Source: Verticillium longisporum
Lineage: Eukaryota > Ascomycota > Sordariomycetes > Glomerellales > Plectosphaerellaceae
Assembly: GCA_019188255.1 (NCBI GenBank)
Contig: JAETXT010000016.1
Span: 1,116,001-1,180,000 of the forward strand
DNA: 64,000 bases
Reading direction: 5' to 3'
The number at the start of each line of letters is the position of its first letter. Position 1 is the first letter of the stretch. Under the pieces are notes generated by a model, which was given only the letters and a program-made list of their open reading frames with translations, had not been told where the DNA came from and searched no databases. The translations under genes were made by a program, and so were the position numbers. Positions 1 to 10,800 of this stretch are shown here, piece after piece.

Positions 1-2679
1 AGCTTTACTGGCTTTGCTCAGTTGCTTTTCATGATCGTCGCTAAGTGAGGCAATCTTTCGTCGCAGTTTCCTACTGCGGTTAGTCATCGAGACCGCGTCG
101 GCTTCGGCTGAGACCTTACTCTAACTCGGCCTCGCTCGTTTTCTTCGTGTACTCGATCTGCCTTTTGTAATCTTCCTGGACCGAAACTAGTTTGCGACGC
201 CCAGCCCTGTACATATCAGTTGATTGTTGCTTCAGGCTGCCACGCTTGATGTGCTTACTCCAACTCGACCTCTTTAGACTGGCTCGCTTGCTTCAGTTGC
301 CGAGCGTTCTCAGCCTGCTCGGAAGCAAGCTGTTGACGCAATTTACTGACCAGAGCTTAGTAGGGCTCCAAGGTTGGTGGCAATGACACGTACTCTAGCT
401 CAGCAGCATGGTCTCGCCGAACGGCATCAATCGCGGCATTGACCTTGGCAAGACCAACGGCTGCATTTTCCCGACTCTTCCGATGGTCTGCCTGTTCTTG
501 CCCGAGCTGCCTCTCAAGAGTAGTAGAGGCCATATGTGACTCATCAAGCGCTTTGCTTTTCTCTCCTAGCTGGGCGCGTAGGGAGTCCACCAGATCCCGC
601 GATATGCCTTGTTGCACGCCATTTGCTGACACGGGAATTTCCAGGCCAGGTTCTCGATCAATGGCCCGCAATAGCCGACTGTAGTTATCTTTGAAGAAGT
701 CCACAAAAGTGATATCAAAGAACACTTCAGGCAGTCGACCCGGAGAGGATGGATCAAGCTTCTGAGGGAGAACTTCAAAGTCGCGCATTAATGGGTTGGT
801 CCGCAACCTGCTAAGTCTGTCAATGAACTTTTCCTTTCCCAGCCGAGAGAGTAGGATTGCGTGAAGGCTAGCTCTGGGAATAGGGGAGTCCTTGGTCGAG
901 AACTCATAAATTTCACCCAGAATCATGGCACACAGTCCTTGAATGATTTCGTCAGCTGGGCCAGGCCGGACGACAACCTGTATCAGGCCTTGTATATTAC
1001 TGCCTTCGGCCAGAAAGTCGTTGACAGCCTCGAGGTCCTCAAACATCCAACCGAGAAGGAGGATCAAATATCCAGTCGCAACCCGGCTGTCCTGTTCACG
1101 ACCGAGCCCGGAAAGTAGATGAGCAGCAACAGACTGGATACTAGTGACTATTTCTTCGCCATCTTCTGCATCACCCTCAGTCACTGCCATGGCAAGACTT
1201 TTTGCTTCAGGGTTGTTGAAGAGGAGATGGAAGGTGATTATGGCAGCAAACCAGGGGCGGTAAGGATTGACAATGGCGTCGTCGTTGTTTGGTCGAAGCA
1301 GGACAGCGAGCACATTAGCTGTCTCGTCAAGGCCCGTTTTGTAGCCTTCGATTGCTCGTTTGAGGAAGTGAAGGCGTATCTCTGCGTGATCAAAGAAGTA
1401 GGCTTTGAGGCAGTCACAGGCTGCAATTCGCACGTCAAACATGTCATTGGCCGAGACTGCAAGGGTCAGATCAAGTAGTCCGTCAATGACGTATACTTCT
1501 GGATCTCTATCCGGGCCACCCTCATCCCTCGCCCCTGAGCTGGGTTGAGAAAGGGGAGAGGGGACTTGCAGTTGTGCGAAGCTCTCCTGTAGAGTCGTAT
1601 TGCCCTTGATGATGTCGGCACATGTCACAAGCGCCTACGCAATAGATCAACGGACGGCCAGAACAAGTCGGCATGTATGTGGGAAAACGAACCTCGGCTT
1701 TGACTGGCGTCTGTACCGCGGAACTGAAAGAAAGACGAAGGGCGTGATAAAGCAAGCCATGTTGCCATAATGCCAACTGGTTTTGGGCAGTGCCAACAGC
1801 ACCCTGCACAAGTAGCAGGCGAACCACGGCAAGAAGGGCATAAATGTTACGGCCCCGTTGTGCTCGAACCCACCCTGCGACATCATCAGCCACAGCTGCT
1901 TGTCCTTGTAAGACACCTTGCAGCAAGGTGGCCAGATGTTGGACTCCACCAGATTCGCGGAAAAGGGACTGGTTCGATGCGTTCGCCCGCAACAGATTGG
2001 CCAGAAGGATTAGACAATCCTCGACAACTCGACCTCCATCAGCCAATGATCCATCCAATGCTATAATAGAGAATAACCTGTCAAATGCGTTCTCGAAAGC
2101 AACTAGCTTCTGTATGTCCGTTGATGAGGGGGTAAGAAATGTCAAGAGAGTGATAGCTTCATTCCTAATGGCATCTCGCTGGTCATCAAGAACGGCTACG
2201 AGGCGAGAGATGCCCAGTGGTGCCGCCAGGACGCACTCTTCGGTCCTCTCTGCACGAGCTGACAAGATGGCCGTCAGAAGCTGCAGAGAATACAGTCGGG
2301 AGTAAAAGTCTGCTCCTTCGAGGAAATCAAGCAAAAGAGTGATGTTATCCTGGCGTTGCGTGAACTCGTCTGCTAGCCAGAGGACGATCTCGTCGGAGGC
2401 TTCTGGGCTGTCTTGGTTGGGACTGAACAGCATCAGCAGTGTTTCCAACACGACCTTGACTGTATCGACATCTTCTCCGTCGTTACTCAGACTGCCAATC
2501 AAGCTTCGAAGCGCCCCTGAGGCAACTGTGGCGGGAAAATCTTTGGCAAAGCTACGAAGACCGAGAATAGCTGCGCGTCGATCTTCCAACAATGTTGCCG
2601 AGCTCAGGCGACCACTCAGGACGGATATGGTATCGCTAACTGACTGTTTCGCCGGAGCTGTTGAAATAGAGGAGAACAT
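1..2679 (-). CDS. uso1: Uso1/p115-type vesicle tethering factor (partial, C-terminus off the left edge)
   Basis: This is the general vesicular transport factor of the Uso1/p115 family, a long coiled-coil tether that acts on ER-to-Golgi vesicles. Reading leftward, exon 1 is 2679-1693 (start MFSSISTAPAKQSVSDTISVL), exon 2 is 1634-394, exon 3 is 345-259, exon 4 is 206-120, and exon 5 runs from 73 off the edge. The introns are 58, 48, 52 and 46 bp with GT..AG ends; the one at 346-393 has a TACTAAG branch site. About the first 680 residues form the armadillo-like globular head (for example the stretch around NPYRPWFAAIITFHLLFNNP). From there the sequence becomes Glu/Lys/Gln-rich coiled coil. Exons 3 and 4 are both exactly 87 bp and all three tail introns are phase 2 after the same E-L-(E/D) motif. 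Family assignment rests on remembered head-domain features. Its upstream neighbour rat1 is divergent across 1.4 kb. Confidence 0.88.
74..393 (-). repeat. Tandem exon-intron units in the uso1 coiled coil
   Basis: Introns at 346-393, 207-258 and 74-119 each split a codon in phase 2 after GAG-(CTA/TTG/TTA)-GA. The two complete exons between them (259-345 and 206-120) are both 87 bp, which is 29 codons. Their residues share a pattern with the start of the next exon: basic residues, then a hydrophobic-Ala/Val-Ser step, then (R/K)-Q-(L/I), ending in E-L-(E/D). This looks like duplication of an exon together with its intron, followed by divergence, although convergent heptad spacing is not excluded. 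Confidence 0.6.
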
Positions 2680-4128
2680 GATGTCCCTTGTGCCTTTGCA
2701 CCCCTTGTCGCTTTCCTCGTCAACGCGACTTTGGCGGCGTGAATGGCGCGATGCGGTCTAGAGTCGCGAGAATCGATGAGGGCTGGGTTACCACCTCATT
2801 TCGTGCAGATGAACCGAGATCGTGCAGGCCCCTCGAGAAAATCAGTTGTTCCAGACAGATGACTGTGTTCACGTTTAGGGCAACGCTCGGTGACCGTAGA
2901 CTTGCAACCCGGGCTGGTGCCAAACAAATTAGCAATTTGTCAAGATGCAACGTGCCGCCTAGGCCTGATATCGACTTCATAGTGTTCATTTATAAAATTG
3001 AACAGCTAGCGCGATGGCAAGGCTCTGTAGCTCTGAGAATACAACTTGGCGCACGACAGGTGGTGCTTAGAGAAGATTGGAGTGGAACGGACTTACCTAC
3101 TTGTCTACCTACTCCAAGGCACAATGTCATGATAGGGAGCCAGCAGTTCGGGTCTACTCGATAGGGTGTCCCACGTTTAGGTTGCTTCGTAACCCCGGTT
3201 GATCATATCATGCATAACAAATCCCATGCTGCGTGTTTGAGCAGGGCATGGATTCTCATCGCATTAACGGGGCGTCTGGTCAGTTGAATCTTCTTCAAGG
3301 TTAACTGAGGTGGGTATCTATCTACCTGCCGATCTACCTTAGGTACCACGGCGCCTCTCTTACGCGTTCTAGTTTTTTTCTGCATGCTTTAAACTCACTC
3401 ATAACCTTTCGGGCATTGGCTTTCGGACACCAACTCTTCACAGTTCTTTTACAAAGGTATTATGACCGCTTACAAGCTGTTTGAGTAAGGTACCAAATGC
3501 AGTGTGGCTACCTACCTTATGTACATCATATAGACCAGCGATTTCGGTGACGAACCGAATGCTGCCACCTGCGTCTTATCAGCGCGCTCGAGGCCCACCT
3601 TACTAAGCACGATCAGGCAAGATGCTTTCATTTTAGGCATCCCAATGCGACCAACAGCCAGACTTTTAGCGAAGATGGCACGCGTGACTACCTTGTAGAG
3701 CACCTACCTACACAAGAGAAGGCAAGGTACTTCCCAATCAAGGCCAACCAAGATTTTTCTTTGCTCAGCACTCCCAAGTCAGGTTGAGTATATCTAGCTG
3801 CGAATCCTCCTGGGTCCTCCAATCCAACTCCAGAAAAGCTGTGTAGGACTGAAGAGGCAGTGGTCAATTCGATTCGGACGACGAAAGATTGCCGTGCGAC
3901 TACACTTTTCTTCTTCCGGGTCCTCGTTCTCGTCTTGCGAGACTATCACGCCGCTCGTGACAGCAATTTCACACTCGCAGCGCCGCACCCACCTCGCAGT
4001 AGGCGGCAACACCACGTCGATAAAATTGACGGAAGCTTTCCCGTCGCCAGCGATTATATCTCGACCTCGCCCACGTATATACACTCTCAACCAGAGTTCT
4101 CAGCGCGTCGCGCCACTCCACCGTCACA
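2680..4128. promoter_or_regulatory. Divergent intergenic region between uso1 and rat1
   Basis: No convincing coding sequence is seen in these 1.45 kb; the short frames lack codon bias or homology. It must hold the 5' leaders and promoters of both flanking genes. Between about 3,080 and 3,730 the motif TACCT and its complement AGGTA recur many times, including CTACCTACC stretches and a TTAGGTACC near 3,340. No TATA box or named operator can be assigned with confidence. Confidence 0.5.
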
Positions 4129-7100
4129 ATGGGTATTCCAGCTGCGTTCAGATGGCTATCGAACAAGTACCCTAAAATCATCTCGCCTGTGGTGGAGGAT
4201 CAGCCGCTACAAATGGAAGACGGGACGACCATTCCGGTAGACACCACCGGTCCCAATCCAAATGGAGAAGAACTGGACAATCTCTACCTTGACATGAACG
4301 GTATCGTTCACCCTTGTTCGCATCCAGAGGATCGCCCTGCCCCCAAGGATGAGGAGGAGATGATGCTCGAGGTTTTCAAGTACACCGATCGAGTAGTGAA
4401 CATGGTCAGGCCACGGAAACTACTCATGATCGCTGTTGGTAAGTCATCAAGGGATTCATGACCGTCACGATCCAGAAGTTTTCAGAACTGACAGTAATTC
4501 AGACGGTGTTGCGCCACGAGCAAAGATGAACCAACAGCGATCGCGACGATTTCGCTCTGCTCAGGAAGCACAAGAGAAAGAGGTTGACAAACAGGAGCTT
4601 CTCAAGCTTCTCAAACAACAAAATGGCGGCATTTTGCCACCTGAGACCCTCGAAAGCATGAACAAGAAGGCTTTTGACTCAAACTCGATCACCCCTGGCA
4701 CACCCTTCATGGACACACTTGCAACCAGTCTGCGTTATTGGTGCGCCTACAAGCTCAATACTGATCCTGCTTGGGCTCGACTCAAAATCATCATCTCCGA
4801 CGCTACAGTTCCAGGCGAAGGAGAGCACAAGATCATGAACTACGTCCGCTCTCAAAGAGGCTCGCCAGACTACGACCCCAATACCCGGCATGTCATCTAT
4901 GGCCTGGACGCCGACCTGATCATGCTGGGTCTTGCTACCCACGAGCCACATTTCCGCGTACTGCGCGAGGATGTTTTCGCACAAGATGCTAAGGCCAAGA
5001 TGTGCAAAATATGCGGTCAAAAGGGACACGATGCGCGCGTTTGCAAAGGCGAGGCCAAAGACAAAGACGGCGAATATGACGAGCAAGACAAGGCTGTAGC
5101 CTTGAAGCCTTTCATATGGCTTCACGTGTCCATATTCCGAGAGTACCTCGCTATTGAGCTTGATGTACCCGACTTGCCGTTTCGATTCGATCTCGAGCGC
5201 GCAATAGACGACTGGGTATTCATGTGCTGTTTCGTGGGCAATGACTTTTTACCCCATCTGCCCGCCCTAGAAATCCGAGAGAATGGTATAGACGCATTAA
5301 CGACCATATGGAAAGAAAACCTTCCTCATATGGGTGGCTACGTCACCAAGGACGGCCACATCGATCTGAAGAGGGTACAGCTCATCATGGACGGCTTGGC
5401 GAAGCAGGAGGACGCCATCTTCAAGCGGAGAAAAGAGCAGGAAGACCGCCGAGAAGCCAATGCCAAGCGGAGAAAGCTGCAGGACGAGCGGAGTGGCAGA
5501 GGGGGCCGTACCGACGCCAGCGGGCGCGGGCGCGGCAAACCACCTATGGACAACGCATCCTCCGGGCTGGCCTTATTTCCTGTCTCTGGCTTCCCCAATG
5601 CTGACCCCAGCGCTGTGACACATGACATGGTTGTTGGGCGCTCGTCGAACGCCAACATCAACGCGAATGCCGCCAACAAAAACGCCGCCAATGTCATCAG
5701 GGATCGAATCCAAGCATTGGGAGCCCAGGGCAAATCGACGAATGGTGACGCAACAACACATCCAAAAGTCGAAGTACCTGCTGTACCTGAAGACGGTGCA
5801 GCCGCAGCAAGCTCTGTGGTGAAACGCAAGGCGGATGTTCTGGACGGCCCATCGCAACTAACACCCAATATCGGACCGTCCGCCGCGGAAGAGGCTGCGA
5901 TTGATCACGTTCGAATGTGGGAAGAAGGTTACGCAGACCGCTACTATGAGCAAAAGTTCCACGTCGATCGTAATGACGTCGCCTTTCGTCACAAGGTCGC
6001 ACAAGCCTATGTTGAGGGGCTTTGCTGGGTGCTTCTCTATTACTACCAAGGCTGCCCGTCTTGGGATTGGTACTATCCCTACCACTATGCGCCGTTCGCG
6101 GCTGATTTTACCGACTTGGACAAGATCGAGATTAGTTTCGAGAAGGGACGAATCTCGAAGCCTTTTGAACAACTCATGAGTGTTATGCCAGCTGCATCTC
6201 GCCGTGCACTTCCGGAGGTCTTTCATGATCTCATGCTCAACGAGGACAGTGAGGTCATAGACTTCTACCCCCAAGAGTTCGAGATTGACCTCAATGGCAA
6301 AAATTTGCCTGGCAAGGTGTCGCTTTACTCCCTTTCATTGACATGCCGCGGCTTTTGGCAGCAGTTGAAAAGAAGTATCCCTTGCTCAGCCCCGAGGACG
6401 CTGCGCGTAATGGAATCGGTAGGGACGTTTTGTTGCTGTCCGACGCGCATCACGAGCTTTATGAAGACATCACGAGCCAGTTCTACTCCAAGAAGCAAGG
6501 CGCGCCCGCCTTCGGGTTGAAGCCTCGGACCAGTGATGGCATGACCGGCCAAGTTGAGAAGATCGCCGATTATCTGCCGCATGGGTCCTTGGAGTATCCT
6601 TTAGACAGGAAATCAATGCCCAGCCTGGACTACGACCGGTCCCTCAGGTACGTTTGACCCTAAACGAATATGCCAGATACACCCGAAGCTCACCGGAAAA
6701 AAATGACAGTGTTTATTACAAATTCCCAACTACAGCCCCTCACAAGTCCATGCTCTTACGCGGGCTGAAGATGCCTACCACAGCTCTTGGTCGGTCTGAC
6801 ATAGAGCAGCTGAGGAACAAGTCCTCTCGCTCGGGTCGAGGCGGTTGGGGCGGCGCCCCTTCAGGACGGTATAATGACGGTGGTCGCGGCCGAGGCCGCG
6901 GAGGCGGCTACGGTGGTCGTGGTGCCTTTCACTACGCAGAATCTGGAGGTAGGGCCCAACAACACTCCTCACATTACCAGAATGGCTCCGCCTCTCGCAA
7001 CCACTATGGCGCCCAGAAGGCACCACATCCGCCTTCAGCGTGGCAACCACCACCACCAGGTCACCCTGGCTTTGGCATGGGTCTTCCTCCCCCACCCCCC

Positions 7101-7293
7101 AACACACTTCAACAACAGCCGCGCGAGTACCTATGGACTGTCTCATGGAAGTCACGAGGCATCTCCGCCGTACCAGAGCTCGTACCCCGCCCGAGAAGAC
7201 TATGGATCAAGAGGTCGTGGAGGCTACCAGGCAACAGGAGCTGGACGTAGTCAGAATAACCATGGCGATAGGCAACAACCCTATCGGAGATGA
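4129..7293 (+). CDS. rat1: 5'-3' exoribonuclease Rat1/Xrn2 (one-base frame break)
   Basis: This is the nuclear 5'-3' exoribonuclease of the XRN family that degrades 5'-monophosphate RNA, trims rRNA and snoRNA precursors, and drives RNA polymerase II termination. Exons are 4129-4438, 4503-6647 and 6710 to the stop. The N-terminus [48 protein letters not shown] and NDFLPHLP are XRN catalytic-core motifs. A CCHC knuckle ([14 protein letters not shown]) lies near residue 273, and the C-terminus is RGG-rich. At 6299-6303 a run of five A needs a sixth to keep the conserved frame; the following 340 bases are clearly coding in the shifted frame (start [16 protein letters not shown]). The C-terminus is ambiguous: the frame entering exon 3 stops at 7250, but an RGG/Y-rich frame ending at 7293 looks more natural and implies another indel in the C runs at 7089-7100. 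Confidence 0.92.
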
Positions 7294-7868
7294 GATTGGC
7301 AGAGGTTTAAACCCCCAATCTGCAGCTACTAGCGATTGGAAGTCAACCCAGATAGGGCTTATACTGTAGGCTGTCATCAGACATGTTCCTTTGATTTCCG
7401 TTATCTCGATCTATATCACTGCATTGTTGTGTGACGAGTGCTACCAAGACGCATGGCATGGCGAGCTTGGTGGCGAATCTGGCACATCTGGCGATTTCAT
7501 GCAGTATTTGAGTTGCTATGTTTGCAGTCAACACGACGGAAGCGCGGGCATGTCATGCATTTAATGTCATCTCTAGATTGAATCAGCATCCATGCGCACC
7601 CTGCATGATTCCCCTTTCCCTCGTAGGTGGATAGGTGGTTAAGGCGACGGTACCGAGCCAAGCCAGCCAAGCGTGGACCCCTCCTCCTCGCACCCAGCAC
7701 TGACCCACCCAACCCAATTGTGCCTAATCAGTTTTGGGACGCTTCTAGCCAGTGTATCGTGTACACCCTGCACGCACCAGCTTTCCGGCCCGAGCAACTC
7801 GACCTACCAACACACCCCATATCCAGGAACAATCGATATGAACTTCGACGCTTCCTTGGCCAGCAGCG
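7294..7868. promoter_or_regulatory. Intergenic region between rat1 and the Ras GAP gene
   Basis: These 575 bases hold the rat1 3' end and the upstream region of the next gene. The part from about 7,675 to 7,730 is C-rich with CACCCA/CCCAACCCAATT runs, as is common in fungal upstream regions. No gene or clear regulatory site is visible. Confidence 0.4.
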
Positions 7869-10800
7869 ATGAACGGTGATGCAGGACTCGTCGGATGTCT
7901 GGTCGACAGGATCGCCACCCGAGTGAGTGAATTGGTCTCCTCCCCGTGAAATCAACCTTGTCCCCTCTCTTGTGGTCTTTGATATGCTTACAGCTTGCCT
8001 TTGGACAGCTGCCACATCGAACCGGAACCCAACCCCGCGAACTAGATCAGGACGAAATAGTCGCTAGCACTCGAGTGACACTTGTCAAGATTAGCGCCAC
8101 GAATATAGCAGCGATCCTGGACTCGCTGATCACCCTTCTTGAGGAGCTTGGTCGAGGTTACAAGGGCTTCTCTTCACACCCTAGCCACGTCGTCTCTTCC
8201 GAAGTCTACGTTTTAGCCCTGGCAAGTGACTGTTGCGCCGCGCATTGGGAGGCCGTCCGCTCCAATAGTTTGCGACAACTAGTCAAGCAAACCAACACAA
8301 GGCGTGGGTCGCTGCAAGTTGTGCCGACGCCCCTGGATGATTCCCTGGTCTCGCGCCTACTCAATGTCCTGAGGAACCTTCTCGATCCGACCCCTGATGG
8401 CTTTATTCTCCCCGCGCACACCATCCTCGGCCGTTGTCCTCGTCACTCAGAACGAGCTGCTCGGCTCGATACTGGCGCCGACAATCTTTCTCAGGATGAT
8501 GTTCTCGCGACTGACAAATACGATTCGACCATTTCGCCAGTTTCCGTGGAAAGTCACGCGAAGACCCTTGTGGAGTACCTCACAGCCTCCTCGTGGACCA
8601 GCGTCTTCGACCATCTCAGGAAAGTCGTCTACACTATTCGCACGACTGGAGTAGCTCAGCAACAGCCTAGCCAGCCTCCTCCCGTGGGCGAAGATGACAG
8701 GGCCAACCTAGTCGCGCTTCGCCTCATCTCGTTCTACTGGGTAGACAGCCAGAAACTTGGCCAGGTCATCCAAGAGATATGCTCCAGTTATCTCCATCTT
8801 CGAAGGCCATTTCAGACCGCAATCGCGGCTGTACTTCCCTTGCTAGTTGTTAGCTGGCTCGAACGGCATCCTCATGAATTTGTACAGTTGCACACACTGC
8901 ATAAGCGGCTTGACGGTGGGGCTGACACGCTCTTTGACATGACACAAGCTATTGTGGACAATGGTCGAAAGAAAGGCATGATGTTCGCAATGCAAATCAC
9001 CTTGCTTCTTTTGCTCCCTGACGTGTTCGAGGTTGCGAGCAATCTACGTGAAGCCAAGAGCAGCAGCATGGCTAAGAAGACGGCATTCCTGGACGGACTG
9101 AGGAAAGCGCTGCGTAACAAAAATGAAGCAGCAGCATACTGTCTAGTTTTGTTGTTGCGTGCTGCCCGTCATTTTGATGCCGAGGACGACACAGCCATCG
9201 TGAGCTTTGCTCTCGACGTACAGGATGAGGTCAAGGACGCAGTCTTCCGACGATCTGCACCTAACGCGGACGGTTCGCACTTCGAGCAGGACTTGCTGAG
9301 CGCAGCATTCGTGGGTCTAGCTCAACTCAATCCTGAGAGTGGCCTGGACGCTCTGGCTGAGACCTGTCTTGCTATGGGCACTCCTACAAGCTTTCGACGA
9401 GCTGTTGTACAGGGCTGCAGTTACCTTGCCAGACAGAACGACTCCCACAGGTACGAAGCACTGTTTGGTACAGCAACACCTTATATGTTGAGTCAGCTCA
9501 AGGTATGTCAATTTCTAGCCTAGGACAGTGGGGATTCGTACTTCATCTTGGGCGGAAAGGCTGATAATAATACAGGACATTGCGGGACTGTTGTCAGATA
9601 ACTCGGCTCTTGACATCACCGTACAGGCCTTGGATCACCCCAAGGCCCTCATGGCTTGTAATGTACTCGACTTCCTGGAAGCTTCCCCACAGTCACTTCT
9701 CGAAGTAGAAGAAAGGAAACCAGGGTCAACAGCACCAGCGCACAGCATGTTCGAGGCATTTCTGTGTCTTGTCTTGTCATGGGACCCTGGCGTAAGGGCA
9801 CACGCTACCAGGGTAGCGAAACGGCTGTTCGTAGATCGTGCCGTCATCGAGGATCTCAGATCTCAGGGCACCCTCGATTCTTCGGCCTTGAAGATCAGCT
9901 TCTGGAGGCGCAGGTTAGTCCGGCACCCTTGCGCGACCCGCTGTGACTTTCCCTCCCGCTCCGTTTCTTAACGAGCTGATTCGGGTGTAGTTGTCGGCTC
10001 ATCGTGAGCTTATGCGACCAAGTGATGGCGGGCGGAGGCAGCATAGCTGTCAGGGCAATTTACGACTATCTTGCTGCACGAGTTGTGCTCTTGAACTCTC
10101 TGCGGGTAAGTGCTTTCGCTTCCGATTGAATAACCACCACTAAATAAACTAGGAACTATCTGAAGTACCCGGTGACATCCCTGAACTGCCGACAGCAGCC
10201 TCCAAGACCGAAACGACCCTGTTGGTGGCTTTGTGTTCGGCTGACGTTGAAACGTGTCGATTGGTGACGTCTCTGGTCGCCACCGCACTGGAGGCCAACG
10301 AAGCTGCAGAAGCAAGCCCTGAAGCTGCGAAAGTTCTGGCGCCTTTGCTTCGAAACAGTGACATATTCCGTGAGCTTGGGTCTGGTTCATTCCGGTTCAC
10401 GGGCCTCGTCGCTTTTCAAAAGCGCATGCGAGGCTTGTTGAGACGGCTGCAATACCCCACCATCGGTATCCTCGCAGCGTGGGAGCACGCATTTGAGAGG
10501 TGGTTGCTTCTCTCCAGGGAAGTCTCTTCGACACCAGCAGATGCTATTGAAGACAAGGTGTTTTCGGAATGGCGCAATCACTCTGGTTTTCTTGCATCTC
10601 TGGGTGGCATCTGCGTCGCCAACCCCGCCATCATTCTTGAGGAACCTACACTGAGCAGCGCGCGGTGGATTGACCAGTTACCTAATGACAATCATGAGGA
10701 ACCACTCCTTGACAGGTATCTGAGGTTGAGTATTCAACTACTGGGTTGCACCAACATCAGGGTTCGAGAAGCGACCCGGGAGGTTCTGTCTAGCGACATC

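Noticed and set aside
861..1478. Plus-strand frames opposite uso1
   Set aside because: They mirror the uso1 coding strand and show no independent homology or start context.
6299..6306. Programmed frameshift in rat1
   Set aside because: AAAAATTT resembles a slippery run, but Rat1 proteins elsewhere are made from one continuous frame and other genes in the window show the same homopolymer loss.
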